Of a DNA stretch of 24,782 nucleotides, positions 13,189 through 24,500 are shown in pieces. Position numbers and translations under genes: made by a program. The notes under the pieces are model-generated. The model saw only the letters and a program-made list of their open reading frames with translations. It did not search any database and was not told the origin of the DNA. This DNA is from a virus. Numbering within the stretch: the stretch's first letter is position 1; each line of letters starts with the position of its first letter. The stretch lies in IMG/VR virus record IMGVR_UViG_3300046002_000261, positions 1-24,782 of that record. The stretch is one strand, 5' to 3'.

Positions 13189-14796
13189 GTGCCACAAATT
13201 CTTGTTGAGAGGCGTAACGATTTTACTGGTGGATTGAATCTTCGTGCTGACCAATTTCAGTTGGCTGACAATGAATCACCTGACATGTTAAACATGGAAG
13301 TCGACCCTCGTGGTGGTTTGTTTACTCGTGGCGCATTCCGAGATATCAATTCGACTGCCGTGTCTGGTACTTGGGCTCCGAAGCGTTTGACTTGGTTTAA
13401 GGGTTCTACGCAGTATTTGATGTTGACTACAGCAACATCTGTCTACCAGGGTACTGGTGGAAACTTTACTCGTTTGGATTTTGGTTCTGGCACACCTATT
13501 GTTTCTGCAAGCACAAATGGTTCATCGCTTGCCCAGTGGGGCAAGACGATGTACATTACGACTGGACAAGCCGGCGTTGCAACATATGAGTGGGAAGTTG
13601 CCAATACGTATGCGACTGCTCTGACTGCAAGTGGACCAACTTGGCAGGCTTATGCAAGTCCTGTCGGTTCATATTTTCCTAAAGCAGAACACACAATTCA
13701 GCACACAAACAAAATGTTTGTTGCGAACACAAAAGAAGATGGAACGGTTTACCCAAATCGTTTGCGTTGGTCTCATGAAGGTTTGCCAGAAGATTGGCTT
13801 CAATCTGACTATATTGACTTTAATGGTGGTGGAGATGGTATAACAGGTCTTGCTGTTGTTGCTGGACAACTTGTTATTTTCAAACCACAGGCTATTTATA
13901 TTTTGTTTGGTTATGACTCAACCGACCATCAGGTCGTTGAGCTATCTTCTAACCTTGGTGTAGATGGTCCGTCGTATGTAGCACAGTCCGAACAGGGAGT
14001 ATATTTTTATGTTCATGCTAAAGGTCTGTTTTACTATAATGGTAATACCGTTGTTGACCTATTTCAGAACTTGAAGTCAATGTATCCGCTTGGATACATT
14101 AACAGTAGTTACGACGACCAGGTTACTGTGTCCTATGTTGCTCGTCGTGTTTGGTTGAGTATTCCTTATTCAACTGGTGTTGCAGCAACTGTAGCAACTG
14201 TTAATTTTGTTTATGACCCAAGTATTGGTATTAATGGTTCTTGGACGAAAGTTGCTTCTGGTGATGGTTTTGGTTTGTTTGGTGGCACAGATTTTAAAAC
14301 TACTGCAGGTATTTCGGTTCCATTGATGATTCATCCAACTAAGGCTCGTGTTTTGGAGATTGAAATTTATTCTAGTGAAACGGATTTGATTGATGGTGAA
14401 GAAACGATTTTTGATTCTTATTACCGCACTGGTTGGTTTGATGGCAATAATTACTCAATGAAGAAGATGTTTCGTAGACCAGATTTTGTTTTAAAACAAG
14501 TTGATAGTCTTTCTGTTTTGAATGTTAAGGTTTTTCACGATTATGAAGAAGCGCTTGGATACCAAAGAAAAGATATCAGTGTAACTTTGCCTACTTCATC
14601 TAGTGGGTTTCTTTGGGATACATCTTTGTGGGATGAAGCAACTTGGGGGATGAAGTCTTCTGGTGCCGCTGTTGTACGTGGTTCGAATCTTGGTTTGGCT
14701 CGTTCTGTGCAACTTTTGTTTACTGGTCCGTCTGGACAAGAGTGGGGTATTGACAGTATCGCATATAAGTATAATAATCGGAAGGTTACGGGATGA
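13189..14796 (+). CDS. Tail nozzle-like protein (T7 gp12 / P22 gp10 type)
   Basis: The 535-residue protein starts with GTG at 13189, two bases after the adaptor stop, with TAGGA upstream. The N terminus has FTGGLNLRADQFQLADNESP, then MEVDPRGGLFTRGAF (residues about 12-48). This pattern is very common at the start of podovirus tail tubular B/nozzle proteins and P22 gp10-like plug proteins, which form a beta-propeller hexamer under the adaptor. The rest is strand-rich with repeated hydrophobic/aromatic strands (YLMLTTATSVYQG, LVIFKPQAIYILFGY, VYFYVHAKGLFYYNG), consistent with propeller blades. C-terminal residues from about 400 may form an additional domain (WGIDSIAYKY near the end). It stands between the adaptor and internal-protein genes. 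The family call is moderately confident. Confidence 0.65.
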   Translation: MPQILVERRNDFTGGLNLRADQFQLADNESPDMLNMEVDPRGGLFTRGAFRDINSTAVSGTWAPKRLTWFKGSTQYLMLTTATSVYQGTGGNFTRLDFGSGTPIVSASTNGSSLAQWGKTMYITTGQAGVATYEWEVANTYATALTASGPTWQAYASPVGSYFPKAEHTIQHTNKMFVANTKEDGTVYPNRLRWSHEGLPEDWLQSDYIDFNGGGDGITGLAVVAGQLVIFKPQAIYILFGYDSTDHQVVELSSNLGVDGPSYVAQSEQGVYFYVHAKGLFYYNGNTVVDLFQNLKSMYPLGYINSSYDDQVTVSYVARRVWLSIPYSTGVAATVATVNFVYDPSIGINGSWTKVASGDGFGLFGGTDFKTTAGISVPLMIHPTKARVLEIEIYSSETDLIDGEETIFDSYYRTGWFDGNNYSMKKMFRRPDFVLKQVDSLSVLNVKVFHDYEEALGYQRKDISVTLPTSSSGFLWDTSLWDEATWGMKSSGAAVVRGSNLGLARSVQLLFTGPSGQEWGIDSIAYKYNNRKVTG

Positions 14797-14972
14797 TGGA
14801 ACCACTATCGATTCCTGTTGTGACTACGTTGAAGTCTACGGATGCTGTTGCTATTCGTCAGATTGTTTCGTCTTTGATTCAGGCTATTGAGATGTTGCGT
14901 AGGGATGTTGAAGTGTTGAAGGTTTCCTCGCAGAGTAAACCTTCTTATGACAGGTATGGAGTAAAACGATAA
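14793..14972 (+). CDS. Short helical protein (59 residues) between nozzle and internal proteins
   Basis: ATGATGG at 14793 overlaps the TGA of the nozzle gene by four bases, and the frame runs to TAA 14970-14972, whose last base starts the next ATG. GGAAGG lies about eight bases before the ATG. The 59 residues have one amphipathic helix (about 17-44, AVAIRQIVSSLIQAIEMLRR followed by DVEVLKVSS) suited to coiled-coil assembly, and a basic tail ending YDRYGVKR. There are no cysteines and no membrane segment. The two exact overlaps make it a near-certain gene, though no family is recognised. It may be a minor tail or internal virion component. Confidence 0.7.
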   Translation: MMEPLSIPVVTTLKSTDAVAIRQIVSSLIQAIEMLRRDVEVLKVSSQSKPSYDRYGVKR

Positions 14973-15409
14973 TGGCATTTAATCCGGCAGAGTATGCAGC
15001 CCGTCTTCAGGCATTGATTAGTGGTTTTAATACACAGAGCAGTCGTTCTTTGTATCAGAATCAGATGTTGAATCAGAATGCACGTCGCACAATGGCTGAT
15101 GTTGGTACTCAGTATGACAAGCAGGCGCCACGTTTGGTGTCTGGTTATGGTCGTAGCGGTCGCAATACGGCAAATGTTAAGAGTGGTGCATTTGCTAGCG
15201 CAATGCAGGACTTTGCCAAACAGCGTGTTGATGAGACATCTCAAGCGCAGGGTGCGCTTGATACTAGTAATGCTTTTTATCAAAGTGACTTGGGTGAGCG
15301 TCAGGCACAATTGAAAGCAGACCAGAACGTTTTAGCACAGCAGAAGGCTCAGCAGATTGCTGACGATGCTGGACAAATAATGCAATATAGAGCAGGAGCA
15401 TACGCATGA
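14972..15409 (+). CDS. Probable internal virion protein, Ala/Gln-rich helical
   Basis: The protein has 145 residues, almost all helical by composition (many Ala, Gln, Asn, few Pro), with no cysteine and no hydrophobic span long enough for a membrane. It begins MAFNPAEYAARLQALISGF and has a long second helix rich in Gln and Ala (about 90-140). Such Gln/Ala-rich proteins immediately after the nozzle gene are often ejected internal virion proteins in podoviruses (compare the T7 gp14 region), which go into the cell envelope during DNA delivery. That is inference from position and composition. GGAG lies about 12 bases before the ATG. The TGA overlaps the ATG of the next gene (ATGA), indicating coupled translation. 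Confidence 0.55.
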   Translation: MAFNPAEYAARLQALISGFNTQSSRSLYQNQMLNQNARRTMADVGTQYDKQAPRLVSGYGRSGRNTANVKSGAFASAMQDFAKQRVDETSQAQGALDTSNAFYQSDLGERQAQLKADQNVLAQQKAQQIADDAGQIMQYRAGAYA

Positions 15410-17244
15410 GTGCAGATAGAATGGAACGACAGGCGATTTCAGCGGCAGCTGAGAAGAAGAAGGCTGATGACGCTGCTAGGGCTAGGCAACTTGCTCAGCG
15501 GGCTACTCCTGTTGTTAGCAAGCCTGTTGTTAGCAGGCCTGTTGCTAGTAATCCCGTTGTGGCACAGTTGCCAAAGCCTGCTACGACTGGTGTTAGTACT
15601 TATGATTGGGCTGGTGGCGCATCAGCGAAGCCCGAGAATCGTCCAAGGACTGCAGACCAGGCTGCTCGTGTTGGTAGTAATATTATGACCGTTGCTGCTG
15701 GTCAGCCGGCGTATAATTACGAAGCCGGTACTCCTGCACAGAACGCTGCTTATGATGCAGCGAATAGTTATAATCAGCCTGCAGCAGAAGTTGGTGCTGT
15801 GGACCCTCTTGGCGCTTATGGTGGTCTTGCTGGTTTAGTGACATCTTTGCAGGGTGGTGGTGGTGGCGGTGGTTCTACCGCAAAGACTGATTCACCTTTG
15901 GATTGGGCTAAGTGGAATGCTGAGCAGGAGGCTGCACGTGTTGCTTCAGGAACTTCCTTACGTGCTTTGCAGGGTTTGCAGGGTCGTTTGGCTTCTGGGG
16001 GTTATCGCGGCAATGCAGATGCCTTGTTGGGTTTGATTAACAATCAGAATACTGCTGGTCAATCTGCTATTACTGGCAATTATGATACCAATGTCCTCAA
16101 CACGAATGACGCTTTTGCTACTGACACTGGTTATGTTAATGATGTTTACAACACTGGTGTTCGCAATGTTAACGATATTTTTAACGCTGATACTGGTTAT
16201 GCTAACAGGACTTACGATACTGCAGTTGGTAATACTAACAATCTTTATAACACCGGTATTGGTAATATTAATGCTGGATATGATACAGCGCAGGGCATGA
16301 TTAATACTGGTTATGGTGATTTGAATACTTATTTAAATGCTAATCAGATTAATCCGTATGCGAATTTACAGCAGCAGGTAAGTCCTGTTAATAATGCTAT
16401 GGCAAATTATTTGAGTGCTTATGGTGTTTCTAATGACCCAGTAAATCAGCAGGTTCAGGCATCGCAGATGGCGAATCAGCAAGGTGCTGATTCGTACAAT
16501 CAGTTACAACAGTTGATGTCTGCTAATCAGTTGGCGAATAATCAGTCGAATCTTGATGTGTCACGTATGGCACAGAATTACGCAACCACTGGATTGGGTT
16601 CACAACGTGCTGCGTATCAGGCTAACGCTGATGCTGCACGGACTAATGCTCTTAATCTTTCTCAGTCTGCTTTGTCTGATGCCATGTATGGTGCTAATCA
16701 GTCCAGGACTGCTGGTTTGAATGCTGCTAGTTTGGGTCAAACTTCTGGTTTGTATGGTGCCAATCAAGCTCGTACTGCTGGTTTGAACGCCGCTGAATCT
16801 GCTAAGACAAATGCCATGAACGAATTGATGGGCAGAATTTATGGTGCTCGTTATGGTGTTGAAGAGGGTGTTGGTAATCGCAAGACGGCACTTGAGGAAT
16901 CTATTATTGGTGCTGGTGGCGCAGTTGATGGTTCTATTGCCGCTCCTATTGATGCTGGTTTTGGCATGGGTGAGACTGGTCCCGCTCCTATTGATGCTCG
17001 TTTTGGCCGTGGTGAGACTGGTCCTGCTGCACCTGTAGGGAAACCTGCAGGGAAACCTGCAGGGAAACCTGCAGGGAAACCTGCACCTGCGCCAACTGTT
17101 GCCCAGAAGACCGCTGCTGCTACTGCTGCAGCTAAGACTTATCCTAACTTCAAGGCTGCTTTGGATGCCCTGCATCCTAATTATAAGTTTGTCAATATGG
17201 CTGCAGCGAAGAAGAAGTTCCCTCTTTTGGCTGGCAAGTTTTAG
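15406..17244 (+). CDS. Repeat-rich internal virion protein
   Basis: The protein has 612 residues. Basic, Ala-rich N terminus (1-35), then a VVSKPVVSRPV repeat (about 36-46). Residues about 150-160 contain a glycine run (GGGGGGG). Residues about 225-315 are an imperfect tandem array around Asn-x-x-Tyr-Asn/Asp-Thr-Gly with blocks such as TGYVNDVYNTGVRNVNDIF, NTNNLYNTGIGNINAGYD and TGYGDLNTY. Around 430-465 a 16-residue unit YGANQ-RTAGLNAA occurs twice. Near 514-540 PIDA-FG-GETGP occurs twice, and at 545-560 GKPA occurs four times, from a 12-bp DNA repeat. The C-terminal 50 residues are basic and helical. AGGAG lies about eight bases before the ATG. It is probably an ejected or core protein, inferred from context and composition; I do not see a lytic transglycosylase motif. 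Confidence 0.6.
   Translation: MSADRMERQAISAAAEKKKADDAARARQLAQRATPVVSKPVVSRPVASNPVVAQLPKPATTGVSTYDWAGGASAKPENRPRTADQAARVGSNIMTVAAGQPAYNYEAGTPAQNAAYDAANSYNQPAAEVGAVDPLGAYGGLAGLVTSLQGGGGGGGSTAKTDSPLDWAKWNAEQEAARVASGTSLRALQGLQGRLASGGYRGNADALLGLINNQNTAGQSAITGNYDTNVLNTNDAFATDTGYVNDVYNTGVRNVNDIFNADTGYANRTYDTAVGNTNNLYNTGIGNINAGYDTAQGMINTGYGDLNTYLNANQINPYANLQQQVSPVNNAMANYLSAYGVSNDPVNQQVQASQMANQQGADSYNQLQQLMSANQLANNQSNLDVSRMAQNYATTGLGSQRAAYQANADAARTNALNLSQSALSDAMYGANQSRTAGLNAASLGQTSGLYGANQARTAGLNAAESAKTNAMNELMGRIYGARYGVEEGVGNRKTALEESIIGAGGAVDGSIAAPIDAGFGMGETGPAPIDARFGRGETGPAAPVGKPAGKPAGKPAGKPAPAPTVAQKTAAATAAAKTYPNFKAALDALHPNYKFVNMAAAKKKFPLLAGKF
17038..17085 (+). repeat. Four perfect tandem copies of a 12-bp unit (GKPA x4)
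   Basis: GGGAAACCTGCA is repeated exactly four times at 17038-17049, 17050-17061, 17062-17073 and 17074-17085. Each copy encodes Gly-Lys-Pro-Ala. The copies are identical even at third positions, unlike the other degenerate repeats in the same gene, so this array is recent. It could change copy number by slippage. Confidence 0.95.
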
Positions 17245-17265
17245 GGAACAAAAGGACTAATTAGT

Positions 17266-18534
17266 ATGGCTGACCCGTATAGCGACATGATTGCTGCATT
17301 GATTTCCAGCAAGGGTGGTTCTGATTTTTCGTCGAATACGATGGACCCTGTTATGCAGTATTTGAGTGGGTCGTTTCAGCAGGCTCCACAGTTTGATATT
17401 AATCAGTTGTACGAGCGTACTGCTCCTACTTTTATGTCTGCTGCTGCTCTTGGTGAGACATCTCCTCATGCCATTGCTGCTGCTCGTATCAAGTCTGGTC
17501 AGGCTCCTTGGGAGTTGTGGCGTGATAAGAACCTACAACAACAGTCTGGTATGAGTCCCGAAGAGTGGAAATCGTTTATTAACGATTTGGCAACTGAGCA
17601 ACAGACTGTCAAGAAGGCAATGCTTGACCAGAGTTTGCAACAAGATGTATTTCAGAAGGCTGGAATGCGTGGTGCTAATGCTTCTTACACTGATGTCAAT
17701 CCAGATGGTACTCAGACGTATGCTCCAGACGCTTATCAGTTTGCCCCGAAGCAATTCGATGAACTCCTTGCGAATCTTCCAGCTGAACTGACTTCTGATG
17801 CTGCTAGGCGAAAGTCTGTGGAAGCCAAGTATGGTGCTCCTGTTATGATTAGTGACCCAAAGAGAATTCGGGCAATGCTTGAACAGCAGGCTAAGTCTGA
17901 GGCTGGTCTGAAGGCTTCTCGTGATGTTTATGGTACTCCGATGTACGATGTTAATGGTGCTCCTGTTTTGAATGACAGTGGGCAACAGATGCGTAGCGGT
18001 GTTGCTGGTAGAGGTAATTTTATTGAGCGGACTGTTGGTGGTAATTTGGGTCGCACAAATACAGGTAAGGCTTTGGATTATGCCAATGATTCTGGTTTAT
18101 CTTGGAGTACCTTTAATCCTTTTGCCAAGGGTGCTGATAATCCAGATGTTACTTTGGCGATGCTTGAATCGGCTGTGCGACGTCCTTTGACTTCTGCTCT
18201 TGGTTTGAGACCGTTGATAGACAGACTTGGCATTACTCTTGGATTGAACAATGAGGACAAGAATCCTTCTTCCAAGAAGCAGTTGAACAAATTGGTCAAA
18301 CAACAGGGCAACAGGCCGATTGAGGACAAACGTGCCAGCGCAATTGGGCGTTCGGATGCGAACGCTATCAATGCTTATATGGACCGCAAGAAAGGTAGTG
18401 GTGCTAATACTCAGCGTCAAGCTGTAGCGCTTGCCGCACAAGTTCTTGCTTCTTTGGCAGAGCAGGGTGCTACTCCTTTGAAAACTGACATTATGAAAAA
18501 CGCTATGTTGAAGCGCACAACACGGAATGGCTAA
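17266..18534 (+). CDS. Probable internal virion protein, hypothetical
   Basis: The 422-residue protein is soluble, with no membrane segment or cysteine apparent. The N terminus is MADPYSDMIAALISSKGGSD. A helical section at about 90-140 contains MSPEEWKSFINDLATEQQ. A central section (about 130-260) contains charged short elements including a Gly/Asn stretch (NGAPVLNDSGQQMRSGVAGR). The C-terminal third is helical and basic, ending ATPLKTDIMKNAMLKR. It lies between the repeat-rich protein and the giant protein, and overlaps the giant gene's ATG by eight bases, so it belongs to the same expression unit. AAAGGA precedes the ATG by about 11 bases; GGAAC 21 bases before the ATG resembles the GTAAC leader but also includes this site. 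Function by position only. Confidence 0.55.
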   Translation: MADPYSDMIAALISSKGGSDFSSNTMDPVMQYLSGSFQQAPQFDINQLYERTAPTFMSAAALGETSPHAIAAARIKSGQAPWELWRDKNLQQQSGMSPEEWKSFINDLATEQQTVKKAMLDQSLQQDVFQKAGMRGANASYTDVNPDGTQTYAPDAYQFAPKQFDELLANLPAELTSDAARRKSVEAKYGAPVMISDPKRIRAMLEQQAKSEAGLKASRDVYGTPMYDVNGAPVLNDSGQQMRSGVAGRGNFIERTVGGNLGRTNTGKALDYANDSGLSWSTFNPFAKGADNPDVTLAMLESAVRRPLTSALGLRPLIDRLGITLGLNNEDKNPSSKKQLNKLVKQQGNRPIEDKRASAIGRSDANAINAYMDRKKGSGANTQRQAVALAAQVLASLAEQGATPLKTDIMKNAMLKRTTRNG

Positions 18535-21500
18535 CCCCGCAAAAAAGCCGATAGACATTGTTGCAAAGCTTGATGCAATTGCTGCAAAAGACCCAGTCTC
18601 TCGGTTGTCCGTTAAACGTCGTGCTGCTGTGCGACCTGACGTCTCTTGGCTTACCAAGAGTTCTCCTCTTGCCCCTCAGGGGCGTACATCCAATTTGCTT
18701 GCGCAATTGGATGCCAATCCTTATATAAAGAAAGATTTGCCGGCTCCACCTAAGCCTGGTCCTGGCGTAAGTGCGCTAAAGAATTTGCTTATGCCATTAC
18801 AGATTATTGATACGCCACGTCGTGCTGTCATTTCTGGTATTCGTGAGATTGTCGACACGATGGATAGTGACCCCAACACCAAGGTTTCGTTTGGGGATTT
18901 TTTGAATCAGACAAAAGATTTTGAATATGGATTTGGTAAGGCTTTTCCAATGAAGGGTTGGGCTGGTCGTATTGTTGGTCTGATTGGTGATGTTGCGTTA
19001 GACCCTCTGACGTGGGCTACCTTGGGTGGCACAATCGTTGCCAAGGGCACTATCAAGGCTTCTGGTGCGCAATTGTCTCATTTGATTGAAGGTGGGGTCG
19101 AAAGGGCTACTGCTGAACAGTTGGCAAAGGTTGGTGTCACGAAGTTGGGCGAAGACCTTTATCAGACTTCTGCTCGTAAGGCGTTGTTTGGTGTCAAGGG
19201 TTCTGGTCGTGCTGCTGCCAAGAGTGTTATTGGTCGTGAGGGTAGAGAGAAGCTTGCTGCTTTTACGCAGCAACGTATGGAGTGGATGACTAAGACTGGT
19301 GTTGCTAATTTTTCTAAAGAAGAAATAGCATCTGCTTATCGCAATATTGCGTTGCAGGGTAAACAAAATGTTCCAGAGATTATTGCTAAGGAACTAGGTA
19401 TCAAGGGCCCTGGTGTTTATTATTTTGGTAGTCGTGTCAAGGTTCCGGGTAGCGATGTAGTCGGTAAGTTTCTTGAGCGTGGTATTACTCGTACTCGTCT
19501 TGGTGTTGTGCAAACCAGGGGTATTGATGCATTGCATAGTGCGATAACACCTCGTGGTGTTGGCGCTATCGAGTACTTTGGTGAAGGTACTATTAAGAAG
19601 TACCGTGTTGCTTTGGCTAATGGTTCATTGTCTGACGAACAGGCACAGCTTGCGCGAGTCATTTTGAACGCCGATGATATTCGTCGTATTGGCTTTTCTG
19701 AAGCGGACTTCAACGCTGTTCAGCGTTTTGGTCCTTTGCGTGAAGAGATTATGAAGCCAGAGAATAATCCTGTGCGACAGTTGTTGGACAATGTTGAGAG
19801 TGGTCAGCCCATGATTGACCAAGCCGCAAGGCTTGGTATTTCGGATGAGCATTTAGCTTTGGCTCAACAGTTTCGTACTGTTATGGAAGACCTTCACAAT
19901 GTTACTGATACTGCTTGGCAGACGGTTGTTCCTGACCATGTTCTTGGTTATCAGAAGGGTTACTTGCCCCACAACTCCACTCAACAGTTTGTTGACTTGA
20001 TGGACGAAATTAGGACTACGCCAGCGATGGCTGGCTTGTTGCCCGATGATGGTAGTGCACTTCATATTGTTGGTAATTTCAGGCAACGTGGTTTGAAGGC
20101 TGGTTCCCCATTCTTTGGTAGGGAACTTACCGAAGCGGATTTGACGATTGACAATTTGAATGAAATTGTCAACACTTGGTTGCGTAGCGAGGGTCGTCCC
20201 GTGTTTGATGCTTTTGATACGGACATGAAGAATATTGTTCCTGCTTATATCCGTGGTCATGCAAACATGATGTCGAATGTCTCGATGATGAATGAGTTTA
20301 AGAAGACTCCTGAGTTTGTGAAACTTGTTGAGGGTTACTTTGGTATTGCTCCTGAGTACATGTTGCAGATGCACATGAATTCCGCCAAAGCTTTTGAGGG
20401 TGTTCTGACTGCTGTGCAGAATCTGCATTCTGGTCTCCGAGATAGTCTTGATGTTTTAAAATCACAACTTGAAATAAAGTATGGCAGCATGGATGCTGCT
20501 TTGATGGCATTGAAGAATCCTGCTGTTAGTGAAGCAGATGTTGCAGAGTTGTTGGGTCACTTAAATACCGCCATGGCTGATGCTGCCATGAAGCATGCTG
20601 AGATGGTTCGTGCTGATGGTGTTGTTGCTAGCATGTTGCCCGATACTGACGGTTTTGGTGTTTACGCAAGACATGCTGTCGAGTCTGCTAACTTGGAGAA
20701 GACGTTTAATGATTTGTCCCAAGAGGGTCTTGCTCTTCGTGGCGCTGAGTCATCACCGGCACACAATGAGGCTGTTGCTGAGTTTCTGACAAAGTTTGAG
20801 AAGTATACAGAAGATGCAGCGTTTCATGCACGTTCACAGAGAGAACTTATGGAGGTTTCTGCGTATCTTTCTCCTTTGGCTAATTCTTCTCCTTTGCAGA
20901 CTTCTGGTCTTTATGCTGAGGTTGTTAATGTTGTTAGGAAGTTGGGCGTTGGGCAACCTGTTGCGCCAACGAAGGCTGTACATAGTTTGGAACAAATTGA
21001 TGCCGTTGTAGCACGGCTTGGTGAGACTGGTTCTCGTGACGTGGCTGCTCTTTCTCCGGTTGTTGAGTCTCTCCGTGTCCATTTGAAGGAACGATTTCCT
21101 AGTATGGCGCAAAAGATTGATGAGATACTCAATGATGTTGTTGCTACTGCTAAGCGTCCCGCTGAGCGTGTTCCTACTACTGCTGAGGTTGCTGCTTTAG
21201 AGAAGGCTTCTAAGGCTGCTGCATCTCGTGCTTCTGTTTCTCCTCGCTTGGCTGCTCGCGCTGCCAAGCTTTCTGATGACTATCAGATTGCCCTTGATTT
21301 GGTTAAGAATAGTATTACTGGTTCTTCTGACTATACAGAGTCTTTGTTGAAGGTTCGTGTTTTGGTTGCACAGCAAAAGACTTCCATCGAGATTGCACAT
21401 TTGCGAGAAGTGTTTGCTTACTACGGTGTTGATTTGGGTGATTCAATTACCCAGGATGTTTTTAAGAAGAACGTTTCTTTTATTTCTAAGGGTCGTGACT

Positions 21501-24500
21501 TTGGTAAGTATGTTGATGATGGTGTTCGTGTTGAGATGGAGATTGCTGATTTAGAAAAGATTTCTAATGATTTGGCTTCACGTTTGAACGAGAGTATTCG
21601 TGTTCGTCCTGTTGTGCAACGTGTTGGCAAGAAGGTTGTTGAGCCAAAGATTCCTGCTGCTCAGGCGCAGAGTGAATTGAATATTTTGATGCAGTCTCCT
21701 GAATACTCTTTGGCTAAGTCTGCTCAGAATCGCAGTAGTTCTTTGATTACTCTTTCTGAATTGAATGGACAAAATGTTGATTGGACTCTTGGTGGTCGTG
21801 TTCCTTCTCCTACCCTACGTGCCGCACAATCTCTTGGTGGGGATATTCCTTTGACGATTCCTTCGGCTAAGTTTTGGAGAAACATCTTTGTGCAACACAA
21901 AGATGTTGGGCAGATTGTTACCTCTATAACCGATTGGGCGCATACTGATGCAGTCCTTCGTATTACCAATCCTGAGATGTTGGCTCGTGATGGTGTTGAC
22001 AAAATATCCTATGAGCGTTCGTTGCAGTATTTGGTTGATTATTTGCGAGAGCAAGATGCCCTTGGTGGTGTTTTGATTGCGAGTTTTGATACAGCATCCG
22101 CTAACCGCAGCATTATTGAAAAGTTTTGGGGTAGTTCTGGTGAGCGTCTTCTTCTTAAGAAGCAGGAGGAACTTGGTGCTATTGTTCTTGCTGATGGTGT
22201 TAAGTCTGCTACACCAGTTCAGATTGCCGATGCGCAGAAAGTTATTGCCGGCAACATTGATGTTCTAAAAGCAGAGCAGGCTAATTTGGCCGTTGAGACT
22301 ACACAAGCATCTGTTGATGCTGTGTACACACCTACTGTTCTTGATGATGCTTTTTCTAATCTTTCTATTGCACAGAATGAGTTGAAGTTAACTAGTCCTA
22401 AAGAACTTGCTGCTTCTATTGATTCTGAGCGTAGTGCTTTTGGCACCGAGGTTGATGCTGCCATAAACGATGTTGTCGATGTTGGTCCTGAGGGTCCTGT
22501 TGATTATAGGAGTTTACAGAAACTTAGGGCACGTCTTGGTTACGAGTTTACTGGTACCAATCCAGATGAAGCTGTCAGTTATAAGTTCCAGTTGGCTTTG
22601 TCTGACGGTCGGCGTTTTGCCGATGATGTTGACAATGTGATTGTCCACAGTCCTTTTGAGCAAAAGTCGCGTGAACAGTTGTTGCATGAGATTGAGACTT
22701 TGAAGCAGATGCGTAGCATGGGTGTTGAGACTTTTGAGATTAAGTCCGATGGTATTAGGCAGATGATTAAGGTCCGTGAGGATGCTGTTGGTATTAAGCG
22801 TCGTGCAGCATCTTCTAATGGTTTGCCGGTTTCTATTAAACTTAAGATGAAGCCCAAGAAGATTGATGGTAAGAATATTGTAGACCCTGCCACGAATCAG
22901 GTTGTTATGGAAGTTGATGTGCGACCTTCTCTTGTTGGTACCTATCGTCGATATGACGATGGTACTGCTTCTGGTCGTTTGTTTTTGCGTAGAGAAGATA
23001 TGACTGCTATGAAACCTTCGGTTCGATTTGCACGAGCCAAGCAGTTAAGTTCTACTGATAAGTGGGTTGAGGTTCGTTATCGTCCGATAACTCCAGATGA
23101 CGAAGTTAAATTTGTTTCTGATGTTGAGAAAGAGGCTCAGGGATTTTTCTCTTATCGTCAAAGACCTGGTGATGATGCTAGTCCTTTGCGATGGATGAAG
23201 ACCGTTGAATACGGTGATGAACAGTGGGCTCGTTCTACATCTGAGTATGGTTTTACTAGTGAGCAGGCTAATACTTTTGGCGGGGTTATCGAGGCTGCGG
23301 ATTCTCCAGATTTACTTGGTGTTGTTCCAGGGCTTCCTGAGTCTCTAACTGTTTCTCCACCCCCAAGACCAATGACTGCTAGTGAAGAGGCGATTGCTCG
23401 CTTGCAATCTGATTTGGAATCTATTTCTAGTACTGTTGACGCATCGAATGCGTCAAGCAAGAAGGCTCGTACTGCTGCACGTTCTGCTAACACTAAGGCT
23501 CAGAATCTTGTTACTGATTTGCAAACTCAGTTTGATTCAGTAAAAGGTTTGGTTGAACCTCATGACCCTGTTGCGATTAAGAAACTTGAAGACCGTTTGT
23601 TAGAAGTGCAAGACATGATTAATAGTACGCAACGTGGAGTTGCGTGGGACCGCAGGGTCAAGGTCAATCAGACTGTTCGTAAGAAGAGCAAGATTACTGG
23701 TAATTATTTTAATGAATCAAGGCCTGTTCCGTCTGGTCGCACAACTGTGCGTACTCGTGTTGCAGGTACTTCTTCTGCTGCTCGTTCTTACAATCAGGGT
23801 ATCAAGACTCTTGACGAGGGTATCGAGATGCTTCGTACCTTTGGTACTCGCGGTCCAGGGTTTGCTCATTTAGAGAATATTGCACAAAGGCAAATTCAAT
23901 TGCAGGCAGAGTACGAAGCTGCTGTTGCCGTTCTTGGCAACACCGAAGTTGAACAACGTTTGATGACAGGATTACAGAATTCTATTTTGACTATGGAGAA
24001 GTCCGGTCGTGTCACCAATACAGCTGGACAACAGGTTGGACAGTTTCCATCCAGCAATGTTCGTAAGTTTTTCCCTGACCTTGAAGAAGGTTGGCAGTAC
24101 CTGAGTCAAGGTGTTTACGGTGCAGGTGGTGTTAAGGGTGATTACGGTATTTATCCGGGTCTTGCTGGCTCACCAGAGTTTGTTGCATTGTGGAATCAAG
24201 CGAAGCGATTTGATGACCCTGAGTATTTGAGACAGATGCATAAGTATGTAGGTAGTTACACAAAGTTTTTCAAGGCTTATGCAACCATGACTCCAGGTTT
24301 CCATGTTCGCAACGGATTGGCTAACGCTGTGAAGCTTGTGTTCATGGGTGCTGAGTTCAATAATATGATTGAAGCCACCCCCTTGTACATCGACTGGATG
24401 AAGGCATCTAGGGCTGGCATGCAGTATGAGGATTGGGTTTTGACTAAGCCTTTAGAAGTTCGTGAAGTGCTGCGCACTGCACGAAAGTCTATGTTTGGTT

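Noticed and set aside
16600-17175. 191-codon frame on the - strand opposite the repeat-rich protein
   Set aside because: Ser/Arg-rich text reflects biased codons and repeats of the + gene; every other supported gene is on the + strand.
19853-20428. 191-codon frame on the - strand inside the giant gene
   Set aside because: No ribosome-binding site, unlikely composition, fully inside a continuous + frame.
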